In this document: positions 13,354 through 28,992 of the stretch, piece after piece
Numbering within the stretch: the first letter of the stretch is position 1
How the letters are laid out: every line of letters starts with the position of its first letter
Assembly (NCBI RefSeq): GCF_000247815.1
Contig: NC_021700.1
Span: forward strand, 18,547,541 to 18,611,540
Reading direction: 5' to 3'
Length of the DNA stretch: 64,000 nt
Source of the DNA: Ficedula albicollis
Lineage: Eukaryota > Chordata > Aves > Passeriformes > Muscicapidae
The notes under the pieces: generated by a model
Databases searched by the model: none
Seen by the model: only the letters and a program-made list of their open reading frames with translations
What the model was told of the DNA's origin: nothing
Program-made: the position numbers and the translations under genes

Positions 13354-13544
13354 GCTAACCAACAAATGGTTACATGCACAATGCAGCTCAGAGTTATTGT
13401 TTATTATAATTGTAGTAGCTCCTTTCCTAGTTGTTGGGAGCTGTAACAAAGTCTTGTTTGCATGTGAATCCTGTTCCTCTCTTATTTTATTTTCCACAGA
13501 AATTTCACATTACCTCTGTTTTTCTGCATCCTTAACAGAAGCCT
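13354..13544 (+). repeat. unclassified interspersed repeat, copy 1 (inverted partner at 16196-16524)
   Basis: Read forward, this segment matches the reverse complement of 16196-16324 plus 16471-16524. Shared blocks include AGAGTTATTGTT, AGTCTTGTTT, TTTCACATTACCT and GCATCCTTA...AGAAGCCT. Divergence is substantial, so both copies are old. I do not recognise the family. A decayed LTR or DNA transposon is possible. The arms lie about 2.65 kb apart with opposite orientation. Confidence 0.75.
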
Positions 13545-16195
<2,651 letters not shown>

Positions 16196-16524
16196 AGGCT
16201 TCTACTAAGGATGCAAGAAAATTGAGGTAATGTGAAATCTCCATGGGAAATGAAATAAAAAAGGGACAGGACTCGCTTGTAAACAAGACTATGTTACAAT
16301 TCACAACAATTTTGAAAGGAACTAGCCCTGACATTAGCTCAACTGGTGTGAGCATGGTGCTAAAATCTCCTTAGGCTGCAGGTTCAAGCCCTGTATGGGC
16401 AATTTCCTTATATTTGGATTTGATGATCCTTGTGGGTTCCTTTCATCTCCAAATATTCTATTATTCTGTAGTACTATGATAATGAACAATAACTCTAAAT
16501 TCCACTATGTGTGTGGGTTAGTAG
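16196..16524 (-). repeat. unclassified repeat, copy 2, split by a SINE
   Basis: The segments 16196-16324 and 16471-16524, reverse-complemented and joined, align with 13354-13544. The break point coincides with the tRNA-derived SINE at 16325-16470. The old repeat was therefore present first and the SINE later inserted into it. The family is unknown to me. Confidence 0.72.
16325..16470 (+). mobile_element. tRNA-Ile-derived SINE with CR1-type tail (TguSINE1-like)
   Basis: The head resembles a tRNA-Ile gene. It has a perfect A box TAGCTCAACTGG (16335-16346), then GAGCATGGTGCTAA, then a B box-like GGTTCAAGCCC (16381-16391), and ends CTGTATGGGC like the tRNA 3' acceptor. The body continues with TGATGATCCTTGTGGGTTCC and ends in ATTCTATTATTCTGTA, which matches the 3' tail of CR1 LINEs. 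A tRNA-Ile head plus CR1 tail is the design of the passerine SINE TguSINE1, mobilised by CR1. It is not a functional tRNA, because the anticodon stem and loop are degraded and the acceptor stem does not pair. This element is the best lineage marker in the window. Confidence 0.85.
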
Positions 16525-16754
16525 ACCTCTCATTGCCTTCAATCCTTGCTGACTCCATTGTAGAAGGGTTAGAACCATACAGTCTTTTTTCCCACAGCCA
16601 TGGACCCTTCCTGGGAGAAGGCTGTAAAGGAAAATTCAACTCACATTTGTCTCTTTCCTCCACAGCACATCTCTATTCTGTTTTCAAAACTGTAATTTCA
16701 AGGAGTCTTAGGTTGCAATACAGGATGTGCCAAAAGTATGTCTTCTATCAGCAT
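16525..16754. other. short non-coding spacer
   Basis: Unique sequence between the split repeat and the LTR. No gene or known repeat is visible. It may include part of an LTR margin that I could not define. Confidence 0.4.
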
Positions 16755-17413
16755 TTGTCAAAACCAGTGGGGCAGTGATCCTTATCTCTGTGGGAATATC
16801 CTCTGTTAATGGGCCATCTGTTGAAACCAGGTGGGGCAGTCATTTTTATCTTTTCCACAACCCATCCTTCCTCCAGGAAATATTGTCTGTTAGTGGCCCA
16901 TTGATTCTCACTGCATGACTGATAAAATTGTATCATCCCACTGGGAGATGTTCCACCAAGGGGGAGGAGCCAAGCCTTTCCAACCCAGGAAAACTGAGAT
17001 TTGGAACACCAAAGCAGCCTTTTTTCCACTGGATTCCAAAGAAAAACTGGACCTTCCCACATCATCCCTGGACCTTTGGAGGAAAACTGCACCTTCTACA
17101 GGAGCACTGCTTCAACTGAACTACATCTACCACTGCAGGAGGACTATAGCCACCATTTAATGGGACTGCTACCAACACTGACTGACAGGGTGTCAGACTG
17201 TACTCTGCTCTGTCAGTGTTTTGGGTTTGCTCTTCGCAATATTGTATTTCTATTTTAATTTTCCTAGTAAAGAACTGTTATTCTTACTTCCTATATATTT
17301 GCCTGACAGCCACTTAATTTCAAAATTACAACAATTTAGAGTGAGGGGTTTTGCATTCTCCATTTCAAAGAGAGGCTCCTGACTTTCTTTGCAGACAGCT
17401 TTCAAAACAGGAC
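16755..17413 (+). mobile_element. solo LTR, passerine ERVL-like
   Basis: The block resembles LTRs that are common in songbird genomes. Landmarks are CCAGGTGGGGCAGTCATT, GGAGGAGCCAAGCC, GGACCTTTGGAGGAAAACTGCACC, CTGACAGGGTGTCAGACTG, TTTTCCTAGTAAAGAACTG (with the polyadenylation-like AGTAAA) and a tail TTTGCAGACAGCTTTCAAA. No gag, pol or env homology flanks it and no second LTR is present, so it is a solo LTR left by recombination. Near the 5' end the motif AAACCAG(G)TGGGGCAGT occurs twice about 63 bp apart (16761 and 16824). Both outer boundaries are approximate, and the subfamily is an inference from memory. Confidence 0.65.
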
Positions 17414-17590
17414 ATCATCACAATTGCTATTGCTGATATTGTCAGTGTCATCTGCCACTGCCATTTTGTAAGGAAGCCTTGCTGCTCTTCTTTGCAGACA
17501 GCTTTCAAACCAGGACATCATCACAATTGCTATTGCTGATATTGTCAGTGTCATCTGCCACTGCCATTTTGTAAGGAAGCCTTGCTGCTC
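17385..17590. repeat. tandem duplication, 2 x 103 bp, including the LTR 3' end
   Basis: Copies at 17385-17487 and 17488-17590 differ at one position (AAAACAGG versus AAACCAGG). The unit starts with the LTR tail TTCTTTGCAGACAGC and continues into flanking DNA with GCTATTGCTGATATTGTCAG. Because it spans the LTR-flank junction, the duplication happened after the LTR inserted. A third short match (TGTAAGGAAGCCTT) follows at about 17607. Confidence 0.95.
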
Positions 17591-20500
17591 TTGCTGGCAT
17601 TCCATGATGTAAGGAAGCCTTCAGAACAAATCTGAAAACAGCACAATTTTACAAATAGTGAGGATGTGAAAGCATGTGAGAGCAATTCCTCCAGCAGAAT
17701 CCCTTCAGGGTCATCTTTACAACCTGCATTTTAAGCTGAAAGAAATTAAAAAAAAATAGCAAAAACACACAACCCTCCCCCAAAACAAACAACTGAAAAA
17801 GAAAATTGGAACTTTCCACCAAACCCAAAGCTCCCACCAAAAGGAGAAAACTGAAAGAAGAACTAAAGAACCTGAAATAGTTTAAAGAAGGAAAACAGAA
17901 TATACTGTTCCTTAGCAAAGAGTAAAATCAAACAGTCAGGATTCCTCCTTTATACATAACTGTCAGGATAAAAATGCAGTACATAGCAGATATAATTTCA
18001 GGGCATGAACTGCAAAAAGGTTTGGTGGCTATGATTATCTTGTGAAGGAAAATTGTTCATTCTACTGTGAAGTGTGCCTGCCACAAGGCCCTATTCGCCC
18101 TTGGTGCAGCTCCAAACTCATCCTGATGAAGAATTTTTAATATCTGGACCAGCTCTCTCTCTGTGGCATGGCTGAGTTGTCTTCCCATGCTGAAAGATGG
18201 TGTCATGCACTTTTATGCAGATTGCTCTTACAGAGAGATAAACTGATGTGGAAGACCAAGCCCATGGAGCTTTGCACTGGTAAGAGCGCCATGGTTATTT
18301 TGTTTTCTTAATTAGAATTCCAGAGTCCAGAAGTCTACATTAATCCCCTACTAAGGCACATGACAGCCAAGCATGTGTACATGGCCTCTCAGTTTTGAAC
18401 AGTTCTGATGGAATAACACAGCGTATGCTGACTTTAGTAAAAGTAAATATAGAAGCAGATGTAACCCAATTGTCACAGTGCAAGACTTCTTCTGTGTTGA
18501 CCATGTCTCAAATCTGTGCTGGCCATATCTCAAATTTGCTTTTAAGAAGCTGCATTTAATCTTTAAAGTAATTTTTTTTATACAGTAGAAGTTTCCAGTT
18601 TGATCACCTGTGTCAGGTAATGTGATGATCACAACACAGGGAAACCAGGCTCTATTTGTAACAGATATGGCTTTAGCAATCAAAGATGTTACTTAATTCA
18701 GCCAGGCAACAGGAGGTGAATGTTGGCCTCAAATAGGCCTTACCTCACGCTTAATTTATATGGTCATTTACTTAATCTTTCAGTTACATACAAGAATAAA
18801 ATATGACTGAGAAAATCATGCAACAGCAATTTTGTAAGTGTATTTATGAAGACAAAAACATCAGTAAGAAATACATTTTGGACAACAAAGGTGAGAGGAT
18901 GGAAATGCCTTGGGATGGAAAGGCCTTAACACAAAAGTGATCATAGTTCTAAAGGCAGGACTGCTTCATGAAGACATTTTGGAGTCAGCAGTAATTTAAA
19001 AAAAAAAAAAAATTACATCCCCAAAATATTAAACACTGGCTTCTGGTACAACAGCTACATGCAAGCTTCTTGAGAATATTTTCTCCATTTAATATGCTGA
19101 GTAATATTTTCATAAAACAGTGATCAGGCATCATTAACTTTCTCTTTGAACTTATTAAAAACTTCAGCAATATTTATAAGTCCTTGATTTCTCATCAGGC
19201 TAATCATTTTCTGAACTAGAAGCAAACTTAAACAAAAGGTGTTTGTGTACAAAATGATTAGAACATATGTATTCTTATAAAGTTAAAACCTTGGTTAACG
19301 AATGAAGCAACCCAAAAAGTGCATCAGTGTGGTGTACAGAATGTACAACACAAGCAAACCTTGAGATCACATAAATAAAATTTGATTTTCTATAGGATCA
19401 ACAGCGGAAGTAGTACATCATTTTTTCCCTCCCATAGTAAACTCACTTAATAAAACAAGTTTTCAGAAGCCTTAACAAAACAGATGCCAGTTTTAACTAT
19501 ATATACTAATGCACATTAATTTTTGAAACATACTAGTTGAAGTAGAGTGGAATAACTACTTTAACAAAATGAAATTTAAGATTCCCTTGTAGGAGACTGA
19601 TCCTATGCTCCTTTAATCAAAGGATGATTTTTCACTGGTGTATTTATTTACTGCTAATGCAAATAGTAATTAATAAATTTGTGATATAAAACTCTGGACA
19701 AAGAATGTAAGCTGCTCAAGTTTATATTAACCTTAAACTTTATTAGAGTAATTTTCGCTTCAAAATGAGATTAGAGAAAAAAAGAACAGAAGGAGTTTTT
19801 GAGACTGATGTATTTTATCACAGGTGAGTCCTCAGTACCCACCAAAGCTGAAGTCCTCTTTCCAAAAATAGGGTGCCCAAGAGGAGATAAACTCCAGCTT
19901 CGTCTGCCAACTAATGCAATTTCCATGCAATGTCTTCCACATCATAGTGACCTTAATGCATGACTGAAGCTGGTTAACACAGTCAGAACTTTATATGGAT
20001 TCATATAAATGAATGCTGTGTTCACTTTTTAGGCAGACATAAGATCAGAAAATAACCCATTGCTACTGCAGAAAGGTCAAACAAATTGTTTGGCATTGTA
20101 AACCAAAGTCATAAATAGGTCCAATGTAGACAGGAAAATGTATTGTAAGTCTCATTTTCATATTTCATAAGCAAGAGCATGAAATTATTAATAGTAAATT
20201 TTTAATTAGTTTTTTGTTTCCTCCTGCAGGTATCTGATTCCATGACACCATTCACCAAGGTCCTCTCTCTTTTTGTCAGATTCTTTTTACACCAGACCCT
20301 TACTGTTTTTAACTAAAACAGTTAATGTAACTTTTCATTTTGGGTGCTACCTCTCCCTCTCAGTGCAGGCCCAGAGAAATACCAAATAGGCTTTTACAGA
20401 AATTTTAACCTCTGAGACAAAACCAGTAGTGCATTCTCACCGATTTAAGAAAAATCTAAAGGTTTTGTTCTCCCAATTTCACCCACACAGTTTCAATGCC

Positions 20501-23500
20501 TGACAATCTGAAAGCAAGTTCTGAGGTGAAACAAACTATAGTAACTGGTCAGATGTAATTTTTTGCTTCCTTTATCCAGCATAAGCTGTCATTGTGAATC
20601 TATGATAGCACTACAGAGAAAATAATTTTCCTACCTACTTCAAATTAAAATACATTCTGCTTAAAGCCTTATATGTCTGATCAGTACAGATTTGGATCTT
20701 CATTTTTGCAATGTTCCCTGGCTATTCTTTATTTACGATGGAAGAAAAAAATTCAGCTGAGCATTTAGCTGGCAGAACTGAAAAACATTTATGAGAAGTT
20801 TCAGAGTATCAAATTTTACTAAGATAAAAATTAAATCATTTGTGCCTGTTTCTGAAGTTTACGACTTATTTTGTAATTTCATTATGAAGTTTTCAAAACC
20901 CTAATGTGCTTTATTTAATATAGTCTTTAATATGATTAATTTTCCTTTCTAAAGGAAGAGATTTATCTCTCTCACACAGAGAATATATGTAGTAGTATTT
21001 ATTGCACATGTGTGTGGCACAGATGTGGAACAATCATTGCACAGGACCAGGAAAACAACATTATGCATGAACCCTGGTTTTCAGTGCTTTGCCTTTGTGT
21101 TTATAGAGATTGGCTGCAAAAGTTTAGTATGTTCCATTTTCTTTATATTTTTATACGTGGAAAACTCTATACTAATTTTATAGTTTTGCTTGTATGGATT
21201 TTTATTTTTTTTTAAATTAGTTTTTCTCATGTCACTAAATTTCTATTCAGGTCAAATCCATACACTCTATGAAAAAGAGCACCTAGGCAGAAATCTCTAT
21301 CAGATTATCGGAATCTGTTCTGAAAGTACTTATAGTTAAGCAAAAACAAATAGTTAAGGACCAGCCTTTATCTGGTTGAAATGCTTTTATCGATGTCGTA
21401 TCAGGCATGACCTTGTAGAGAAAAAAAATCTTAAACCCAGTCATCCACTAGGATTTGAAACACCATTTAGTGTTTTAACACAGAGTTTACCCTTTGAACC
21501 TCACATTTATCTTAATGTTACTTTGATCTTTGAGTGAATGTTTCCACTGTATCACAGTAAACCCAACAATCTTTAGAAGATATCATGATTGTTAAACAGG
21601 CCTTAAAAATTGACTGATAGGTTGCCCAACAGACTACATATGTCTGGAATGAAGCTAATCTCTAGCTTCATGGCAAAACATGAGTGACATACATAAAATA
21701 TTTACATGTAAATAAAACTAAGAAAATTCCTGTTCAGGAAACAATCTTGTTACATTAAATAAGTGGGACACTTCCAGTACAGCTGTCTTTTTTTAAATCA
21801 CTGATTTTTTAAAATCTAAATTATTATCTTTATTATGTATACATATATGAATATGTGACTATGCAACTATGGATGCAAAACTATATGCATGCACCCTTCC
21901 ACATCTTTCTTTGACACCGCTGATATTGACATAGGTAATAATGGAAAAAATAAAAGTTCTCAGCCTGTGATCCTAGTCTGTACTCTTCATGGCCTGACAT
22001 AATTAAGGTACAATATCCAGTTTCCCCAGACAAGAATGAAGAAAACGCAAGAATTGACCATGTTCTACAGCTATACTTGAGATCAAGGTCTTAGGTTGGC
22101 TCAACTACAAACGGCATATGCAGCTAGAGTTTTCAAACAACACCAGTCATGTATGAAAAGCAATGTGTCCATATAAGCACTTCAATTTTTTTTTTTTTTT
22201 TTTTAATGCCAGAGAAAATAATGTCCACCCTTCGTTTGGAAACCAGTAAAATTATTATTGCCTTTTTGCTGCATTCTTTGTCATGCTGATTGCATAAAAT
22301 AAGGACAAATGTGCAGTAAATACATTCAGCCATGACTAGAATGAGGACATAAGGACCCTGAATAAAATCCCTGTTCATCAAGCCCTGAAAAAACAATTAA
22401 CAGTGGCAGTACTCTGTAAGGCCTATTTTCTTTGATTTTTCTGATGACATGTGGGAAGGTGGAAAGAGTAAAGCGCAATTTGACAGAGCAAATTTTTTCC
22501 AAGGAAGTACTCATCAGTTACTGGCAAAGGAATGTGAACCATATGAAAGGTGACAGATTTCAAATGACACTAAAGAAACAACGCATGAGGAAGAATGGCA
22601 AATAAATATGGTAGAGAAATTAAGGGGGTGGTTTAGGAATTTTACACTTGACTGAAGCTTCAGAATGTTTTCCATTCTTAAAAGGTTCCATATAATTTCC
22701 ATATAAACTCCAAAACACTCTTGCATGCAGGAAAATACATGTTTTACTATCGCTTAGACCTGTGTAAGTTATATATTGCTTACAAACAGCTATTTGATTT
22801 CAGTTTGATTAAGAATTTCCCCGGAGCTTCCCCACAGGGTCCGGGGGCTGCTCCATTCATTCCCCTCTAACCTTCGTGTGAGATTATAGGTATTAGCAGT
22901 GCTGAGGCAGCAGGACCCATAATGCAGGGCTTCTGCACATAAGTGTGCTTTAGGAAAGCAGTGACCCCTGCCCAGTCTACTGGGTTTGGCAGAAGGATCA
23001 CGTTGATAAATTATCACATAATTCAGCTCACACAGGACTAAACAGGCAGTCTGGTGGCAGTAACATTAACAATCTAGAGTCAAGTCCTACACTTTTGGGT
23101 CAGAGCTTCTATCCCCTTTGATATGAACAGAGGGTCATAATGTGAAGCAGTTCCACAGCAGCTGTGGACTTTTTTGTTAAAAACAGGCATGTTGAAATGA
23201 ACTTCTCCATTCACATTACATCTACTGTTTTAGAAACACCAAAGAAAAGGGAAGGATATGTTTGCTGGTAGGCTGCAGTATTTTCATTCCAGATTTAAAA
23301 GACCTTGGCATCAAATGCAAAGTAAAAATCAAAACAAAAATAAATAAAAAATTTCTCTTGATCCTTCCAGATGAGCTGCTGTTGACACTGATGATAAAGC
23401 AGCATTCATCAATGTCTTTAGGAGGAAGGAAATCCCCTTGCCTCTGCTTTCACAGAGGAACATTATCAAAAGAGCACACAGAGCCACAGACACGACTCCT

Positions 23501-26500
23501 ACCCAGGCATGTAAAGCACACACCTAGAGTTAGCAGTTGTATTTTTGTACTCTGCAGTTTTGAGGTCAGGCTGTTTCTCAGAGGTAGCACAGCAGATATG
23601 CACTGGATATACAAATGCATGGTAGCAGTTTTGCTCAGTAGTCTTGCATGATACCTTCAATTTGTTATGAAGTACTTGGGAGGTAGGTGGTTTGTCATGT
23701 GCCATCTGTGTAAATGTGAGGTGGTTTGTCTTTCTGGACAAAGAGTCCATTCCATGGTTAACTGCAGTTCCAGGAATATACTTCCAGGACGATTTCTTAT
23801 GGTCAAAGACTGTACTATCACTACTCTTCACATTTAAGAGTCAGTAGTGCTGCACGGGAAACACACCAAAGTAGAATTTCATATAGGTCTTGAAATGGAT
23901 GCTTAGTCTTAAAATACAATGGTGTCTTACTAGTATCTTACTCTAGCATCAATCTAACTTGCAATGTAAATTAGGCAGTGGTAATAAAATAAAGGAGGAA
24001 GATTGATTTCATAGCCTTAGGCTCAGGATATTCAGTCTTCTCTGCTTTGACCTTACTGATAGGAGGTATCTATATAAATAAGTTCACAAATCTAGTGAGA
24101 TTTAAGTGTAGATAAATGAAATGCTCTGATGTCAAACCAACATTATTTCTATCTGTCAAGACTTGTGTACTCACTGAAATAACTAGAAATCCAGTGTACT
24201 ATAATGCCATAAAATAAGATAGATTGCACTACTTTTTAATTTGGAAAACTTCAGTAAGCAGAAGACTTGAACCCTAAGGCAATTCAGGTACTTTAATGCT
24301 ACATATTTTATTTGCTATTGGAAGGAAAAAAGTGAGTCATCAAGCTGATATTTTCCACCACGGGCAGGTTTAAACTTCAGAGTGAACAGGTCTCTAGCTG
24401 AAAGTGTTAAAGAAAGCATTTTCTGTTAACACCTACTAGTAAATTCTAATTACTCCACATAATGAATTTCCTATGCAAAAATAAAGATATTAGAAGAAGA
24501 GCATTTCTATGTGTTTAGGTTGATATCCTGCAACCTACTTCATAAAAAAGTAGCACCTAGTAGAAAACTATATTTAATTATCAACACAAAGGAAGCTTAC
24601 ACAAAGAGGTTTTCTAGAGTGAAAACCTGTAGCTGGTGATGCTAAATAGGATTAAATTTGAAAGCCCACTGCACAGAGGAGATTAACTGGTTATAATTGG
24701 TGTTATCAGTCCCATTAGATGTATGGTAGACAAGGCTGTTATTTTTCAGTCTATAACTGGTAGATGTCATCAAGCCCTGTCTAATTTAGAATATTTAACA
24801 TTTCACATTTATGAGTGCATTTTAACTGGATTATTAAAGGAAGATAGGACCACAATATTTACCGCAGGTATTGCGCTGTTCTATATCTGTACATCCATAA
24901 CAATTTCTGAACAGTCAATGCAGATCTGAGTATTGTATGAATGTGTCTATACTTCCACTAAACAACAGTTGACTACCTTTCTATTCCAGCTTTGGACAAT
25001 ATCCTGGAGAACACAAAGTAGGAATTAAATAAACATAGGCAAGCTTTTGCAAAAAGTACTGTCACTATCACACTCCATAATGCAAGACAGTTAACACTTA
25101 AGCTTTGAATTATTTGTCTCCTAGACGTATCTTTTCTCTGTGCAATAATGCAGCAGTTTATCCCTATTGTCATTGAAATACTGTATGCTTAGAATTTCTG
25201 TTTGGGAATAGAAACCTTAAAACTAAGTACAAAGCAAAGTGGACATTTTTCAAAGTAATTTCCCTGTGTTTAGAGTTCTTAGTTCGTCCCTCAACCTTGA
25301 AAGGAGTAACACAGCTCAAAAGAAATAAGAGGCACCAGGAAAACAAATTTATCATGGGCAAACAAATATTTCATCTTGACATCTCCATGTGCAGTATATC
25401 GCGCTTTATGAGTTTTCAGATCTAATTAGTGTTAATACCTACTTTTATTACTTTTCTAATTCTTTTAAGTACATGCAGTAGAGACAAATGAGAGGTTCCT
25501 TTTGGTATTCATTTCTGTGGTGACAGGAGTCATCCAGACTCTGCACTGGATGTGCACAATTCCTTTGAGAGAGAAGTTATAGGACAGAATCACAATTCAA
25601 GTGCACTGTGATTTGTGCAATCCTCTTCACTTGTGGCAAGAAGGCAGGAAAACCCAAATGGAGTCCTGGTTTGCTGGGGGTTTAGCAGCCTTAAGTAGAT
25701 TTGATGATGATGAGGCTTATCCAGTTTTTCATAATACAACTAGCGCATTGCTTCCAAATGGGAATTTTGGAGTAGAACTTTCGTTTGCAGCAATGTATTC
25801 TTAAGATCATTCTGCCTGCAAATTCATCAGGGTGACTGCTGTTATGCTCACCATCACCCCAACTAAGCTCCCACACCTTAGGGAGAACAGAAGATAATAG
25901 GCCTGGGTGGATACCTTAATGTCAACACATCCATTTTTCATGTGTTTTTACTTTAATGTTAGCATTCCCAATTAAATACCTTTGTGGTAACATGACATCT
26001 CAGGTACAGGCACAAATTTAGTCAATATACATTGTTGCCTGGGTGACTACAAATAAGCAAAAGCTAAAAATAGCTACTTAAATGTAGCTAAAAATAAACA
26101 ATGAGAATTGAAAAATAGGGCAGCAAAGGACACTGCAATACTAAAGTCAGGACCAGGCATGGTAAAAGCATTTGTACAAGGGCATATTTGGAAACATTGG
26201 TAATTTATATATGTTGGCTAATCTGATTTAGGCTTACCATCAGTTTTTTTAGGTCATAATAGTCAGCTATATTAGTTTAAATATATCACCAGATAATGAA
26301 TATTTTTCATTCTTTTAGTTTTCCTTAGCATTTTCAATGCATCCAAGAATCATTTTTCTGCACCAGGTCTTGAGTTTACATTACATTGACAGGAGATCTC
26401 ATTCATTAACTGCTTCCATTTCTATCTGCATAATGACACTCAGTGTCAAGTATGTACTGCTCTTTACTGTCATGTAAAAATGCATTTATATGCACAGTCT

Positions 26501-28312
26501 GATAATATAAGAAATCATTAATCCAGGATGGTGCCAGCTCTCTACAAAATTCTTCATTTGAAGGTAGAAATTAATATATTTCCAAAACCAAAACCAAACA
26601 AAAACAACCTCCCAAAATAACAAACAATAATAACAACAACATCACTAGGTAAAAAAAGGACTGCAACTCTAGAGACATTGCTACAACCTCAAATATTCCC
26701 ACTTAGCTTGCTGTCCTTCATTCTTTGCCTCTGCTTTTCAAAGCTATTGATTTTCAACATTAACTTTTCTCTTAAACAGATATAGATTACATAAATGTCC
26801 CAGCTGTCATTCCTATCACCTTTCTGCAGTATCAGCCTTAATTTTCATCTTTGTTTAGTGTCTTGCTAGAAATCTTTTGTCATACCTGTAAAGATGCTTT
26901 ATGTTTGAAATGTTTTTGTTTATTTATAAGCCAAATAGCCTATAATTTGAAACTGAATAATATTCACTTATATTTTTACGTTTATAATTAAAACAGCAGT
27001 TGGGATCTCAACACGTTTGCAGAGGTACTTCATTTGGACTCCAGTGAGACTCCTCCCAGGGGCAAAATGTTCAAGTTTAAGTGAAATAAAGACATGGAGA
27101 GACTTACTCCACCACCAGGCAACCATTTAGCAGGCCAGAAGTTTGTTTTCCATGCCACTGAGTGGAAGAGACAGATAAAAACATATTAGGAGTGTGTCCC
27201 ACTCACCAGACTACTTAGTATCATAGAAAAGCTTTAATCTCTTGGCATTATTCCAGTTGGGATAAAAAGTAAATATTTTTGAGACAAAGAGAAGGAGAAA
27301 AGGACTTTCAGATTCAGTGGTTACGGCACAGGTGGGGACAAGAGATTCCACTCTCTGCTTCCCTGAATATTTAATTATTTATAAAGCAGAACATCTGCCA
27401 ACATTACATGAAGAAAGACTCTCTCAAGAATAGACAGCAACCTGCAGATTATTGCATGATGAAACCTGAGTTTAAGTCTGCCTCTTATCAGACAGGGTAA
27501 AGATTTAAAGCTCAACCTTTTGCAATCATCAGAGTAGTCCAAACACTGGGGAGTTGAGTAGAACAGCTCTAAACATTAGTATGATCCCAAAATCTCAGCC
27601 TTCTTGGGAAGTGCTTAGCTGGATGAATTTGCATCTGCAAAGATAACAAGAGCCTTAGCCTTTCATCAGGGTGTGGCCTGGCAGCTCCAGCTGGCAAACA
27701 CTGAGGATAGAAGTCCTCTTTTCAGCAGAAACTTAGGGTCCGAACACTTAGGTAGCAGAATCAAGTAAGACAGCCTGGCTTAAACTTTACCATATTGAAT
27801 CAGTGATGTGAAAAGCATACCATAAGAAGAAGTAATATTTTGACATATTTTTTTCTTTTGCAGTTGGATATCATTGTAAGAAGCTGTGAGGATTTATTTC
27901 AATGTTTTCCACAAGACCTGAAGTTTGGATTCTAGATTGATCTGATAAATATTTAAGTGAGTTTACTACATTATCACTATTATTTTATATAAATCTCTGC
28001 AATTTTTTGAAGTGGTAGTTTTCAGCTAAACACTTTGTCTTCTTATCCATCCCCTGAAAATATATGAAAATATTGAATATCTGATTTTTTTTCTGTTCTG
28101 AATAATAGATTTTTATCAGATGCTGGACTTGAATCCCCCAGCCTTTGCAAGCACACTTTAGATACAAAGTCACAGAGTTTCCTAAAAGGGAGTTTAAACT
28201 GCAAATAGAAAATTTTTGTCCTTTTTTCCTCTTCACCATATACAAGGCAGGTTTTAACCATTTTCTTTAAAAGCAGCTCAGACAGGAACAAGATTCTCAT
28301 CCCATTAGGATT
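17591..28312. other. long unique non-coding stretch
   Basis: About 10.7 kb without a gene, RNA gene or transposon that I can defend. Open frames do not exceed 129 residues and show no domain. Minor features are poly-A near 18999-19013, poly-T at 22186-22204, a slightly GC-rich patch at about 22815-22990, and a CAAAA/CAA-rich simple tract at about 26580-26642. Ancient repeats below recognition by eye are likely. Confidence 0.55.
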
Positions 28313-28331
28313 AAAAAAAAAAAAAAAAAAA
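28313..28331. repeat. poly-A run left of the second G tract
   Basis: Nineteen A residues lie immediately before the G tract, and fifteen more follow it at 28978-28992. The G tract therefore sits inside what may originally have been one poly-A run. Confidence 0.9.
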
Positions 28332-28978
<647 letters not shown>

Positions 28979-28992
28979 AAAAAAAAAAAAAA

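Noticed and set aside
16325..16396. Functional tRNA-Ile gene
   Set aside because: The A and B boxes are recognisable, but the acceptor and anticodon stems are degraded and the sequence continues into a CR1-type tail, so it is a SINE head.
16755..17413. Full-length endogenous retrovirus
   Set aside because: No second LTR and no gag, pol or env-like frames are present next to the LTR. It is a solo LTR.
22815..22990. CpG island or promoter in the GC-richer patch
   Set aside because: It is short, has few CpG dinucleotides and lacks an adjacent exon or core promoter motif.
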